Shown here: in pieces, positions 1 through 8,622 of the stretch
How positions within the stretch are numbered: the stretch's first letter is position 1
Layout of the letters: each line of letters begins with the position of its first letter
NCBI GenBank assembly: GCA_025353165.1
Contig: JANXRE010000013.1
Coordinates: forward strand, 1-32,704
Direction of reading: 5' to 3'
Origin: Acidobacteriota bacterium
GTDB taxonomy: Bacteria > Acidobacteriota > Terriglobia > Bryobacterales > Bryobacteraceae
Length of the DNA: 32,704 bases
Made by a program: the position numbers and the translations under genes
Notes under the pieces: model-generated
Told to the model about the DNA's origin: nothing
Databases searched by the model: none
What the model saw: only the letters and a program-made list of their open reading frames with translations

Positions 1-330
1 AACCGCTCGGAGGCCTTCCGGGACCTGATCCGCGCCGACCTGGTAAACGACGTTGCGCAGCACCCGTCGAGCCTGATTGTGGGGACGATCACTCTGCTCT
101 ACGACCATCATGTGCGGCTGCTGAGCGAGAAGTTGACGAGCCTGCAGCACGACCATCATCACAGTATTCTCTCGTCGCTGCACGTACATCTGGACCACGA
201 TCATTGCCTGGAGGTGATCGTTTTGAAGGGGAAGGCGGGGGATATCCGGAAGATCGCGGATCTGCTGATTGCGGCCAAGGGCGTGAAGCATGGGAAGTTA
301 ACGGTGACAAGCTTGGGGCAGGATCTGTGA
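1..330 (+). CDS. nikR: Nickel-responsive regulator NikR (5'-truncated by window edge)
   Basis: The reading frame is open from base 1 and ends in TGA at 328-330, so the start lies before the window. The first residues, NRSEAFRDLIRADLV, match the end of the ribbon-helix-helix DNA-binding domain of NikR. The rest is the ACT-like nickel-sensing domain: LYDHH, then a His-rich HDHHHS stretch, then SLHVHLDHDHCLEVIVLKG, which holds the His-x-His and Cys ligands of the high-affinity Ni(II) site. The end, KGVKHGKLTV, is also family-typical. NikR normally represses nickel uptake genes when nickel is bound. A NicO-type Ni/Co transporter lies on the same strand about 2.6 kb downstream, which fits a nickel-homeostasis neighbourhood. 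I found no obvious GTATGA-type NikR operator in front of that transporter. Confidence 0.93.
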   Translation, partial: NRSEAFRDLIRADLVNDVAQHPSSLIVGTITLLYDHHVRLLSEKLTSLQHDHHHSILSSLHVHLDHDHCLEVIVLKGKAGDIRKIADLLIAAKGVKHGKLTVTSLGQDL

Positions 331-336
331 CTGGCG

Positions 337-1499
337 TCAATGGAAGATGCCGCGTGCGACGTTGAGAATCTGACCTCCCACCTGCAATCCGATCCGCGGA
401 TCCAGCGCCAACATGGCGACGAACGGAAGCACCGATCCGGCAGTCGTCCATCCAACGCCGAAAGCAGCAAGAGCGGCGTCAAAGTCCGTCCAAAAGCATA
501 AACTTCCGACCATGCATCGCCCTTTGACAACACCGCCATGAGGATCGCAAATAGGTAAATCGCAACCGTTACGGGAGTCCACGCGCGGCGGAACCCGCGA
601 TAGAACACCCAGACCATAGCTCCGGAGATACCGGCGAGCGCAAGCAGATCCAGGCTCGACGCGAGGGCTGCGATGGCTGCGAAAAAAGCATAGGGATAGG
701 GATGAAGGACGCGGTGGATGAACCCGGTCAACAGCGCCAGAGAGACCAATCCAGGATCGGCGGCAGCGGTATGGAGCTGAACGAAAATGTACCAGCACCC
801 GGCGGGAACCGCGGCCGTCGAGAAGACCATGGCATTCCGGAAACGGCGCTTGCCGAGCAGATAGATGACGTAGGCGGCGATCAGCAGCAGGCCCGTTTCA
901 CGCGCCAAGGCGGCCGTCAACAACACGGCATAGAGCTTGTACGGCGACTGCTCCCGCACGTACAGCGCGAATCCAACACAGCACGCCGCCAGAGCCACGT
1001 CGACGGTGAGCCGGTCCACCGAAACCAGTACCGCCGGCACGGCGCCGAATAGCAGCCCAAACGCGGCGGAATGTCCCGCCAAGACGGCCATCCGGCTCAG
1101 CCAATAGGCACCCAGGAAGATGAACCCCGCCACTACAAAAATGTACGCGGCATCGATCGCACGGTCCTGCCCCAGCGCCAGCAAAAAGGCCATTCCAGGC
1201 ACGAGAATGCGGCGGTAGCGATATCTGGGAGTGTCCACGCTAGTCGAGAAACCGCGCGTGAAGAGCGGATCGTGCGCAATGTAATGGTAAAGTTGCCCGT
1301 CATATCCGAAGCTGTTCGGAAACAGGTAGATCTTTTCGGACTGCAGTGCCGGGGGCGGCGCTTTGAACAACGCTCCGGTGCAGAAAAGGGCGGTCCAGTT
1401 CCCGCCGTAACTGTAATGCACCGTCAGCGCCTGCCACACCGACAAGCATCCCGCGCAGACGAGCGCGAAGGCCAGATACGGAGCTCGGGGATTTCTCAA
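337..1499 (-). CDS. Polytopic membrane protein, C-terminus frameshifted
   Basis: This is a multi-pass inner-membrane protein of unassigned function with many hydrophobic segments. The periplasmic-looking loop after the first helix contains FPNSFGYDGQLYHYIAHDP, a style seen in bacterial glycosyltransferase-like or dolichyl-mannosyltransferase-like membrane proteins; that assignment is only an inference. The start is uncertain. A TTG at 1499 places the first helix (APYLAFALVCAGCLSVW) at the N-terminus, while the same frame stays open further upstream across the divergent TPR gene. Near 446-460 the frame changes. The long frame reads LTPLLLLSALDG and then degenerates, running on to 201 over nikR. 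The neighbouring frame supplies the natural tail (SVLPFVAMLALDPRIGLQ) and stops at 337, just after the nikR stop. One indel would restore the protein. It may be a real lesion or an assembly error. Confidence 0.6.
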
Positions 1500-1571
1500 T
1501 GGAAGGCGTAGATTAGCACAACCATCGTTAGATCCAAATTGGCCCGGCGCACGTAATACCAGTGCGCGGTT

Positions 1572-2873
1572 ATGAAAACGGTCTCCATTCTTCTTGCGCT
1601 GGCGATCGGCGCCGCCTGCGTGGCCGAGGATTCCCAGTCCCGGGCTAAGTCTCTCGAAACCCGCCGACTCCTGATGGCCGCCGCGGAGTTGCGTACCGAC
1701 GACCGCATCGCGCTGCTCGAAAAGAACGTCAAAACGGCGCCGGAGAACCGCGAGCTTCGGGTCGCCCTGGCTGAAGCCCTGGTCCAGAAACTCCGCGAGA
1801 CCGGGGACGGCACGTATTTGAAAAAGGCCGCCACGCTGGTCGACGCGGTGTTGGCGGCGCAGCCTAAGGACGTGCAGGCGCTGCGCCTTCGCAACGCGAT
1901 CGAAATGAACCTGCACCGGTTCCCGCAGGTCGCCGACTATGCGGAGACGATGCTCGCGGAAAACCCTAGCGACGCAGCGACGTGGAGCCTCCTCGGCGAT
2001 GCCCTTATGGAAATGGGCCGCTATGAGCAGGCCGGGGACACCTACCAGCGCATGGCGGCGCTAGGCGGCAACCTGTTCAGTTACAACCGCATGGCGTATT
2101 ACCAATTCGTTACCGGGAATGCGGGGGCCGCCCTGGGTTGGATGAGCCAGGCCGTGCAGGCGGGAAGCCGGTCTCCGGAAAACGTGGCCTGGTGCCTCTC
2201 GGAGATGGGCGACATCCTGTTCAAGACGGGCAAAATCCCCGACGCGGAGTTCGCGTTCCGCCAGGGGCTGAAGACATTTCCGGGATACCATCGCGCCCAT
2301 GCGGGGCTGGCCCGGGTGGAGGCCGCCCAAGGCCGGCTGCGAGAGGCAATCGAGGATCTAAAGAAGGCGCAGGCCGTGGTGCCCCTGCCCGAGTACGCAG
2401 GCTCGCTCGAGGCGCTGTATGAAAAGACCGGCGATGGGGAAAACGCTGTGCGCGAGCGGCGGCTGATCGATGCGGTGGACACGTTAATGACGGTGAACGG
2501 CGAGACAGCCAACCGCAACCTCGCCCTCCTGTACGCGGATTCGGATCGCAAACTGCCGCGAGCGCTGCAACTCGCTCAAGCGGAGTTCGAGGTTCGGAAC
2601 GATGTCTACAGCTATGACGCCCTGAGTTGGGCCTTATACAAGAACGGCGACGCAGCCGGAGCGGCGAGGGCGAGCCGGAAAGCCACCGCGCTCGGCACAC
2701 CCGAACCAGCCTTCTACTTTCACGCGGGGATCATCGCCCTGGCCAACGGCGACAGGGAAGCCGCGCGGCGCGATCTCGAGCGCGCGTTGGCGCTGAATCC
2801 GAGTTTCGATGTCCGGAATTCGCCGCGGGCGGTGTCGAAGTTGAAAGAGTTGCAACAGCCGTTGTTTCAGTAA
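1572..2873 (+). CDS. Secreted TPR-repeat protein
   Basis: The 433-residue protein begins with a Sec signal peptide (MKTVSILLALAIGAACVAED) and then consists almost entirely of helical tetratricopeptide-like repeats. Clear units include the segment around SDAATWSLLGDALMEMGRYEQAGDTYQRM, FAFRQGLKTFPGYHRAHAGLARVEAAQGRLREAIEDLKKA, and the final FYFHAGIIALANGDREAARRDLERALALNPSF. TPR proteins act as periplasmic scaffolds. No catalytic motif is visible, so the partner is unknown. It is divergent from the membrane protein upstream, with about 70 bp between the starts. The ATG at 1572 is chosen because it gives the signal peptide. The NicO transporter follows after 30-40 bp on the same strand, so co-transcription is possible. 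Confidence 0.85.
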   Translation: MKTVSILLALAIGAACVAEDSQSRAKSLETRRLLMAAAELRTDDRIALLEKNVKTAPENRELRVALAEALVQKLRETGDGTYLKKAATLVDAVLAAQPKDVQALRLRNAIEMNLHRFPQVADYAETMLAENPSDAATWSLLGDALMEMGRYEQAGDTYQRMAALGGNLFSYNRMAYYQFVTGNAGAALGWMSQAVQAGSRSPENVAWCLSEMGDILFKTGKIPDAEFAFRQGLKTFPGYHRAHAGLARVEAAQGRLREAIEDLKKAQAVVPLPEYAGSLEALYEKTGDGENAVRERRLIDAVDTLMTVNGETANRNLALLYADSDRKLPRALQLAQAEFEVRNDVYSYDALSWALYKNGDAAGAARASRKATALGTPEPAFYFHAGIIALANGDREAARRDLERALALNPSFDVRNSPRAVSKLKELQQPLFQ

Positions 2874-2909
2874 ACTACATCTGAGTAAGGGTCCCCTTCG
2901 TACTTGTTG

Positions 2910-4445
2910 ATGATGAAGCTGCTCCGGATATTCGTTCTCGCCAGTTGCGCCGCCGCGGCGTCCCTTGCGCACCCCATGGGGAATTTCAGCGTGAGTCACT
3001 ACGCCCGGTTCGATGTGCGCCCGGGCGGCATCGATCTGACGTATGTCCTCGACCTGGCCGAGATTCCGACGTTCGAACTGGCGCAGGGCTGGAACATCGA
3101 TCCGGCGGACCGTAGCGCCATCGTGGCTCACGCCCGCGATCAGGGGCGCGCCTGGCTCGCGGCGCTCAGGATCACGGCTGGTGGGCGGCCGGTGCACGCG
3201 GCGTTCCGGAGCGCGAATGCGCAGATTATGGACGGTGCGGGGGGAATGGCCGTTCTGCGCGTGGCGGTGAGCGCGTCCGTGCCCGCGGCCGCCGGATTGA
3301 TCGACTACGAAGACTTGAATTACCCGGGGCGGACCGGCTGGAAGGAGATCGTGATCGTGCCGCACGATCGCGCGGCGCTGGCCTCGGCAACCCACGGCGC
3401 GCAGGACCTGAGCCACGCCCTCGCGTCGTATCCGGCGGACGCCACCAGCGCTCCTCCGCAGGATACGAAAGCGTCGTTCCAGTGGTCCGGGCCGGCACCG
3501 GCGCCGGCGCTTGTCGAAAGCGCGCCCGCCGCGCCGGTCGAGACGCTGAAACCCGGGCCGGGTTTCTCCGAGCAGCAGCAATCGAAGGCGATGGGCACGG
3601 TGGTACGCGGCGATTATCTCTCCCGCCTGTTGCGGGGGCGCGAAATTACTTTCGGGATGATGCTGATCGGGGTGTGCGTCGCCTTCGGGCTGGGCGCGGT
3701 TCATGCGTTGTCTCCGGGTCATGGAAAGACGATTGTCGCCGCGTACCTGGTCGGCAGCCGGGGCACGATAAAGCACGCGTTGTTTCTCGGTGGGATGGTG
3801 ACGTTCACGCATACGATCAGCGTGTTCGCGCTGGGCATCGGGGTGCTGTTTTTCCAGCGGTATGTCGTGCCGGAGAAGGTGATCCCGGTGCTGGGCACGA
3901 TTTCCGGGCTGTCGATTGTCGCGATCGGAGCGATGCTGCTGTATCAGCGGACGAAAAAGCTGGCGGAAAGCGGACACACGCATGTGCACGATCATGCGGA
4001 TCATCACCACGATCATGACCACGGGCATGACCACGGGCATTCCCACGATCACGACCAAACGCACACGCATTCGCATGGAGGCCGTCCGCACAGCCACGTT
4101 CCGGAGGGCAAACTTACGCTGGCGAGCCTGATCGCCCTGGGCGCAAGCGGCGGACTGGTGCCGTGCCCGTCGGCTCTGGTGCTCTTGCTAAGCGCGATCG
4201 CCCTCGGGCGTACGTCGCTGGGATTGATCCTGTTGGTGGGATTCAGCGCCGGGCTGGCGGTAGTGCTGATGGCGATCGGCGGAGTGGTGCTGTATGCCAA
4301 GGACCTGGTGCCGAAGCGGATGAGTTTCGCAGCGCCGGCGATGCGCTATGTTCCGGTCTTCTCGGCGGTGGTGGTGATGGTGCTGGGGCTGGTGATGACG
4401 GGCGCCTCGATGGGGTGGATTCGGGTGGCGGGGATCGGCGGGTGA
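2910..4445 (+). CDS. NicO-family nickel/cobalt transporter with His-rich loop
   Basis: About 511 residues. The N-terminus has a signal sequence followed by an extracytoplasmic domain beginning HPMGNFSVSHYARF, typical of two-part Ni/Co efflux or transport proteins. After a Pro/Ala-rich linker comes the NicO membrane domain, with LGAVHALSPGHGKTIVAAYLVGS, in which the HALSPGHGK motif is the family signature. A long cytoplasmic or periplasmic loop at roughly 3970-4100 is packed with His and Asp (HVHDHADHHHDHDHGHDHGH), an evident metal-binding stretch. The remaining helices include LGASGGLVPCPSALVLLLSAI. ATG codons at 2910 and 2913 are the likely starts, with TTG alternatives at 2904 and 2907. Direction of transport (uptake or efflux) cannot be told from sequence. 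nikR upstream supports nickel as one substrate. Confidence 0.9.
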   Translation: MMKLLRIFVLASCAAAASLAHPMGNFSVSHYARFDVRPGGIDLTYVLDLAEIPTFELAQGWNIDPADRSAIVAHARDQGRAWLAALRITAGGRPVHAAFRSANAQIMDGAGGMAVLRVAVSASVPAAAGLIDYEDLNYPGRTGWKEIVIVPHDRAALASATHGAQDLSHALASYPADATSAPPQDTKASFQWSGPAPAPALVESAPAAPVETLKPGPGFSEQQQSKAMGTVVRGDYLSRLLRGREITFGMMLIGVCVAFGLGAVHALSPGHGKTIVAAYLVGSRGTIKHALFLGGMVTFTHTISVFALGIGVLFFQRYVVPEKVIPVLGTISGLSIVAIGAMLLYQRTKKLAESGHTHVHDHADHHHDHDHGHDHGHSHDHDQTHTHSHGGRPHSHVPEGKLTLASLIALGASGGLVPCPSALVLLLSAIALGRTSLGLILLVGFSAGLAVVLMAIGGVVLYAKDLVPKRMSFAAPAMRYVPVFSAVVVMVLGLVMTGASMGWIRVAGIGG

Positions 4446-5019
4446 TCTGCCGAAACGTGCGGCAATCTATCCCAGATCACCGGCTCCACCGGTCCGACGG
4501 CGAAAACCCACGACGACGCGCCGGCTAACGCAACTCCGGTCATGATCGCAAACGCCCAGTAGAATTGTCCGGTTTGCTCCAGCACAAGTTCAGTCAGCGC
4601 CGGGCCCCGATACCCGCGAGATTGCCAACGAAGTTCTGGAAACCGGTCCAGCGCCCCGCGATTCCATCCACTGTGGCGGAGCCGTTCAGCATCATGGTGT
4701 CGCTGAGGGGCACCGTTGCCGTTACCCCGAAACGAAAGAAAGACTCGAACAACTGGTTGGCCGACGCATTCGAGTCCAAGGTGAACTGCAGCGTTGGGTC
4801 CAGGGCTGAGCCGCCGGGCGTAACCAGCACCAGCGACGGATTGATCGGCGATGCAGCCGTCTGCCCCGGTTCGCTTGTGAAACCGGTGAACGTAGCAAAG
4901 CCCGACTGACACCCGGTCGCTCCCAAGTTAATGTAGTCCTGTAGCGTCCCTGATACGCATGGGCCGGCACAGGCGACGGACGCGCAGGCCAACCCAGCGG
5001 CAAACAAAAGCATCTGCAT
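4440..5019 (-). pseudogene. Chimera: secreted-protein N-terminus joined to MFS transporter C-terminus
   Basis: The frame opening at 5019 encodes a signal peptide (MQMLLFAAGLACASVACA) and then PCVSGTLQDYINLGATGCQ, a start typical of acidobacterial PEP-CTERM-like secreted proteins, followed by a beta-rich stretch. From about 4656 the same frame switches to GRWTGFQNFVGNLAGI, a motif of ACS-type major facilitator transporters, and stops at 4594. Homology continues in the next frame as ALTELVLEQTGQFYWAFAI and SWVFAVGPVEPVIW, the usual MFS C-terminus, down to about 4450. The local sequence suggests loss of one C from a CCCC run near 4608-4612. So two unrelated gene ends are joined, and the MFS part is then frameshifted. 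The protein has no expected function. The family calls rest on remembered motifs and were not searched. Confidence 0.7.
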
Positions 5020-5199
5020 TGTTTATCTCCTCCCGGCGCGGAATTCACCCGCGCTATTAACGTGGTTCCGATGATGGTTTAAAAATGGATGGCTGCTCGA
5101 CTATTTAATTTGTCAAAAGGGATAAGTGTCACGGTGATAAGTGCAGGAGCGCAAGAAGCGTATCCAGCCAAAAATGGACAGGTCACCTGATCTGGCGGA

Positions 5200-5500
5200 A
5201 TAAAATCCTGCAACTGCCGCACCAACAGTCTCCGAATCGAGTGATCGGGGGGCCGTTCGGGTACTCCTGCCCATCCACGCCACCCCGGGCTGCGTATCCA
5301 GCGTGCCGATCGCCATTTCGGGATCGGTCTGCGACTGCGCGCCCGATAATCTTCGCGATGCCGAAGTCCGTGATGCGGACCGCCAGCTTCATCCAGCATG
5401 ATATTCCCCGGCTTGATGTCGCGGTGAATGATGTTCCGCGAATGCGCTCGATCCAGCGCGGCGGCGGTTTCTTCGAGAATCCTAGTCGTCAACTCGGGAT
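5200..5500 (-). pseudogene. Ser/Thr protein kinase fragment, decayed
   Basis: A short minus-strand piece keeps the core of a Hanks-type kinase. It reads ETAAALDRAHSRNIIHRDIKPGNIMLDEAG, which holds the catalytic-loop HRDxKxxN motif. The frame then breaks, and a neighbouring frame gives VRITDFGIAKIIGRAVADRS, holding the DFG magnesium-binding motif. Nothing before the catalytic loop (the glycine-rich loop and the Lys) and nothing recognisable after the activation loop is present. At least one frameshift separates HRD from DFG. The fragment lies between the secreted/MFS chimera and the DUF1080 gene and is bounded by sequence in which I see no gene. A functional protein is not expected. Confidence 0.8.
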
Positions 5501-5571
5501 CGGCGGGCTGCCCGGGAGTAACACGTGGCGGGGTAACATACCAGAATGAATGCTAATAGGATGGAGCACCT

Positions 5572-6192
5572 GTGACACGTTGTGCACTTCTCGCTCTGCT
5601 CGTTATTCCGGCGCTCGCTCAGGATGTGGAGCTCTTCAACGGCAAGAACCTGGACGGCTGGATTCTGGTCGGGAAGGTCGGCCCCGGCTATGTCGTCGAA
5701 AACGGCATGATCGTATGTCCGGCGGACGGCGGCGGGAATCTGTTCACGACGCAGGAATACGCAAATTTCGTCCTGCGATTCGAGTTCAAGCTGGAGGAAG
5801 CGGCCAACAACGGGATAGGAATTCGCGCGCCGCTGGAGGGCGACGCCGCGTATCGCGGAATGGAGATCCAGATCCTGGACCACGACGCGCCTGTCTACCG
5901 AGGCAAGCTCAGGCCGGCGCAGGTTCACGGCTCCATCTACGATGTGGTGGCGGCGAAGACGGGATTGCTGAAGCCGGTGGGCCAGTGGAACGCGGAAGAG
6001 ATCGTGGCCAGCGGGCGGCGGATCACCGTGCGGCTGAATGGAACCGTGATCGTGGACGCGAACCTGGACGACGTGAAGGACCCCGAAGTGCTGAAGCGCC
6101 ATCCGGGGTTGCAGCGGGCCTCGGGGCATATCGGGCTGCTGGGGCACGACAGCCGGGTGGAGTTCCGGAACTTGCGGGTTAAGGTGCTTTGA
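5572..6192 (+). CDS. Secreted DUF1080 (3-keto-disaccharide hydrolase-like) protein
   Basis: The 206-residue protein starts at GTG 5572, preceded by a GGAG-containing ribosome site (AGGATGGAG). It has a short Sec signal peptide ([11 protein letters not shown]) cleaved before [14 protein letters not shown], which is the hallmark opening of the DUF1080/3-keto-disaccharide hydrolase domain. This is a concanavalin-like beta-sandwich common in Planctomycetes and Acidobacteria. Later family features are [51 protein letters not shown], and the closing strand [21 protein letters not shown]. The likely role is periplasmic glycan or glycoside processing; the substrate is unknown. It is intact although both flanks are gene fossils. 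Confidence 0.9.
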   Translation: MTRCALLALLVIPALAQDVELFNGKNLDGWILVGKVGPGYVVENGMIVCPADGGGNLFTTQEYANFVLRFEFKLEEAANNGIGIRAPLEGDAAYRGMEIQILDHDAPVYRGKLRPAQVHGSIYDVVAAKTGLLKPVGQWNAEEIVASGRRITVRLNGTVIVDANLDDVKDPEVLKRHPGLQRASGHIGLLGHDSRVEFRNLRVKVL

Positions 6193-6241
6193 ATGCCCTC
6201 GTGCCGGTGGTGAACCTCTTGCCCTCGACAATAAACGTCGC

Positions 6242-6513
6242 GGTGTTACTGGCCGTCGCGATTCGGCCGCGAATTACGAGAGCGATGGAACGGTTCCGGT
6301 GAAGAGCTTTCCACCGAATCGTTTCGGCCTATACCAAGTGAGTGGGAACGCCGCGGAATGGACTCAGCGCACGGTGGACGGCCAGCGTGTAGTTTGAGGC
6401 GGATCCTTAATAATACAGATGCGAACAGCTTACGCCTTTCCAATCATGTTCCAGTCAAACCGAACCCGAACCGGACGAATTTCTCGCACGGGATGCGCTG
6501 TATCCTGCCGTGA
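6242..6513 (+). pseudogene. Formylglycine-generating-enzyme (SUMF1) domain remnant
   Basis: Translation from about 6269 gives ANYESDGTVPVKSFPPNRFG followed by LYQVSGNAAEWTQ, the conserved C-terminal half of FGE-sulfatase domains (usual form: SFPPNxFGLYDMxGNxxEW). The next expected element, RVxRGGSW, appears as RVV-stop-GGS, where a CGA Arg codon has become TGA at about 6397. Directly after GGS the frame shifts, and the neighbouring frame reads NNTDANSLRLSNHV and then NFSHGMRC, ending in TGA at 6511-6513, as an FGE C-terminus would. So a nonsense substitution and an indel are both present and the 5' half is gone. A living FGE domain occurs at the end of the STAND gene near 15.1-15.7 kb, but this remnant is not an obvious copy of it. 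Confidence 0.7.
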
Positions 6514-6537
6514 CACTCCAGCCTCCAGTGTTATAAT
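6510..6537 (+). promoter_or_regulatory. Predicted sigma-70-type promoter for comF-HNH
   Basis: GTGACA (6510-6515) and TATAAT (6532-6537) are separated by 16 bp, five of six and six of six matches to consensus. They lie about 40 bp upstream of the comF frame, and a GGAGG sequence follows at 6550-6554. The promoter overlaps the last codons of the FGE remnant. Confidence 0.5.
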
Positions 6538-6575
6538 CGGTTTTCTGCCGGAGGTGGATCTTCTCGAGTCCCCGC

Positions 6576-7382
6576 TTGGGTCAGCAGTTTTTGGCAACAA
6601 GCTTCACGGTCGCCGTTGAGAAGATCTGTTCTGCGCTTTTTTCTTTGGTCCTGCCCGATGAATGCCGCGTCTGCGGCGATCGCCTGAAGAAGGTTTCCCG
6701 GATCCCGGTGTGCCCGAATTGCCTGGCCGCGCCCGAGCCGCTGGCCGCCGAGTACATGTGCGCCGCCTGCCGCGCGCCCTTCGCTTCGCCCTGGCCGCTC
6801 GACGAGCACGGTCTCTGCGGTCTCTGCCGCCGCGGCGCGCAAGGCTTCGACGCGGCCTATTCCTACGGATTCTACGAAGGCACGCTCCGGGAGCTGATCC
6901 ATCTGCTCAAATACGGCAAGGTCCACACGCTGGCCGCGCCGCTCGGCCGCTTGCTGGCCCTCGCCTACCCGCGCGACCAGCGTTTCGACGTGATCGTCCC
7001 CGTGCCCATGCACTGGCGCCGCCGCTGGGACCGCGGTTTCAACCAGGCCGACCTTCTGGCGGAAGTTCTCGGAAAAAGGATCGGCGTGCCGGTCTGCCGG
7101 GCCGCCCGCCGCCGCCGGGCCACTCCGCCGCAAGCCGGGTTGACGGGCGCGCGCCGCCGCGAGAACGTCACCCGCGCTTTCTCGGTCCGGAAGGCCGAAG
7201 CCGTCCAGGGCCGCCGTGTCCTGCTGGTGGACGATGTCCTCACCACCGGCGCAACGGTCTCGGCGTGCGCGCTGGCCTTAAAGCGCGCCGGAGCCAAGCA
7301 CGTAGCCGTCATCACCGTCGCGCGAGCCGACCGCCGTCCGAGCATCGCGCAATCCACTCCACCGCTGGGGGAAACCGCCTGA
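6576..7382 (+). CDS. comF: ComF family phosphoribosyltransferase-like protein
   Basis: About 268 residues. The N-terminal part is a Cys4-type zinc ribbon ([30 protein letters not shown]), as in ComF/GntX proteins. The C-terminal part is a type I phosphoribosyltransferase fold with the PRPP-binding loop [15 protein letters not shown] near residues 215-230. Other ComF hallmarks are [31 protein letters not shown] and [20 protein letters not shown]. In naturally competent bacteria ComF is a cytoplasmic factor for DNA uptake and recombination; a competence role here is inferred. TTG 6576 is the first start codon in frame. It lies unusually far (about 20 bp) from the GGAGG at 6550, so the true start is uncertain. 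The stop overlaps the next gene's ATG by one base (TGATG), indicating translational coupling. Confidence 0.9.
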   Translation: MGQQFLATSFTVAVEKICSALFSLVLPDECRVCGDRLKKVSRIPVCPNCLAAPEPLAAEYMCAACRAPFASPWPLDEHGLCGLCRRGAQGFDAAYSYGFYEGTLRELIHLLKYGKVHTLAAPLGRLLALAYPRDQRFDVIVPVPMHWRRRWDRGFNQADLLAEVLGKRIGVPVCRAARRRRATPPQAGLTGARRRENVTRAFSVRKAEAVQGRRVLLVDDVLTTGATVSACALALKRAGAKHVAVITVARADRRPSIAQSTPPLGETA

Positions 7383-7909
7383 TGCCAACTCTCGATCGAT
7401 TGCATAAGCCCGTGCTGGTGCTGAACGCGAGCTTTGAACCGATCAACGTCTGCGCCGCCCGCCGCGCGCTGGTATTGGTCTTGAAAGGGGTGGCGTCGGC
7501 CGAGGAAATATCGCCCGGGTGGTTCCATTCCGCGCGCCTCACGCAGCGCGTGCCGAGCGTGATCCGCCTGCTGGAGTACCGGCGCATCCCGCACCAGACC
7601 CGGGCGCTCTCGCGGAAGAACATCCTGATGCGCGACCGCTACACGTGCCAGTACTGCCACCGCACGCTGCCGGCCAGCGAGCTGACGCTCGATCACGTCC
7701 TGCCGCGTTCCCGCAGCGGCGAGACGTCCTGGGAGAACCTGGTCGCCTGCTGCCACTTCTGCAACAATCGCAAGGGAAACCGGACGCCGGACGAAGCCGG
7801 GATGCGGCTGGCCCGCAATCCGAAGCCTTTCAGCCTCCACACCAGCCGGCACCTCATGCGCTTGCTCGCCAAGAGCGACGAGCAGTGGCGTAAGTATTTG
7901 TTTTATTGA
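7382..7909 (+). CDS. HNH endonuclease
   Basis: The protein has 175 residues. Its N-terminal region, [20 protein letters not shown], and the following [14 protein letters not shown] are characteristic of the single-domain HNH endonuclease family that is widespread in Bacteria. The nuclease core holds a zinc site made of two CxxC pairs, CQYCHRTL and [14 protein letters not shown]. The catalytic segment between them is [20 protein letters not shown], with the first His of the HNH in LDH. The gene overlaps comF by one base (TGATG), so the two are probably one operon linking DNA uptake/processing and a nuclease. Its last 7 bases overlap the end of convergent infC. The DNA target is unknown. Confidence 0.92.
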   Translation: MPTLDRLHKPVLVLNASFEPINVCAARRALVLVLKGVASAEEISPGWFHSARLTQRVPSVIRLLEYRRIPHQTRALSRKNILMRDRYTCQYCHRTLPASELTLDHVLPRSRSGETSWENLVACCHFCNNRKGNRTPDEAGMRLARNPKPFSLHTSRHLMRLLAKSDEQWRKYLFY

Positions 7910-8520
7910 GCGGGCGCGGCTGGCGGCGCCGGTGGCGGCTTGGGAGGCGCTTCCTTCTTCGGCTTTTCCGGAGCGGCAACCTTCACCGGGCTGATCAGCA
8001 CGTGGGCGTTGCGGCCCTCGAGTTTCGGCTGCCCTTCGATGGCGCCGACCCCCACCAGATCCTCCGCGAATCGCAGCAGCAGCTTCTTCCCGAGGTCGGT
8101 GTGCGCGATCTCGCGGCCGCGGAATTGAACCACCGCCTTCACGCGGTTGCCCTCTTTCAGGAACCGGATCGCGTGATTCTTCTTAAAGTCGTAATCGTGA
8201 TCGTCGGTGTTGGGCCGGAACTTCAGCTCCTTCACCTGGATCACATGCTGCTTTCGCTTGGCCTCGTGCTGCTTCTTTTTCTGCTCGTATTGCCACTGCC
8301 CGTAATCCATCGCCTTCGCGACGGGAGGCTCGGCGGTAGGAGCGATCAGAATCAGATCGAGGCCCAACTCCTGCGCGCGACGAATCGCCGCGGGCGTGGG
8401 CATGACTTCGACCGTACCATCCGGGAACACCGCGCGCACCTCGCGCGCTCGAATTGCTTCATTGACGTTTTCCCGGATTCGGGGCCCTCTGCGGGGCTGG
8501 AAACTCCTCGGTGGAAACAT
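7903..8520 (-). CDS. infC: Translation initiation factor IF-3
   Basis: The 205-residue protein has the full two-domain IF-3 architecture. The N-terminal domain contains [38 protein letters not shown] and the helical linker [17 protein letters not shown]. The C-terminal 30S-binding domain contains [41 protein letters not shown] and a final [19 protein letters not shown]-3 prevents subunit joining and proofreads the start codon-tRNA match. An unusual Pro/Ala/Lys-rich tail of about 25 residues ([19 protein letters not shown]) follows the domain. rpmI and rplT, usually next to infC, are absent; downstream is the convergent HNH gene with a 7-bp stop overlap. The ATG at 8520 lacks a clear Shine-Dalgarno, and IF-3 genes often use rare starts, so the true start may lie slightly inside. 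Confidence 0.96.
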   Translation of the reverse strand: MFPPRSFQPRRGPRIRENVNEAIRAREVRAVFPDGTVEVMPTPAAIRRAQELGLDLILIAPTAEPPVAKAMDYGQWQYEQKKKQHEAKRKQHVIQVKELKFRPNTDDHDYDFKKNHAIRFLKEGNRVKAVVQFRGREIAHTDLGKKLLLRFAEDLVGVGAIEGQPKLEGRNAHVLISPVKVAAPEKPKKEAPPKPPPAPPAAPAQ

Positions 8521-8622
8521 GCGAGGGTTAGCTGGCGAGAACAGACGGAGGACGAGGCATATTTAGCTACAGTTTAGACGTGTCCAGCCCGGAAGTCCAC
8601 TCCGCATTTCATTGCTGTCAAG

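Noticed and set aside
201-1916. A 571-codon minus-strand frame covering the membrane protein and overlapping both neighbours.
   Set aside because: Its N-terminal 135 or so codons overlie the divergent TPR gene and its last 45 codons overlie nikR; neither resembles a real protein.
2885-2902. GTCCCCTTCGT before the NicO gene, shared with the TGTCCCCTTCGT repeat end at about 8660.
   Set aside because: Only 11 bases match and no other IS-end feature is present there; probably chance.
3990-4090. Short repeats (CATGACCACGGG, CACGATCATG) that could be read as a tandem DNA repeat or CRISPR-like array.
   Set aside because: They are codons of the His/Asp-rich metal-binding loop of the NicO transporter.
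2634-4097. A 487-codon minus-strand frame across the TPR and NicO genes.
   Set aside because: It is Arg/His/Pro-rich and lies opposite well-supported coding sequence; it is a GC-rich shadow.
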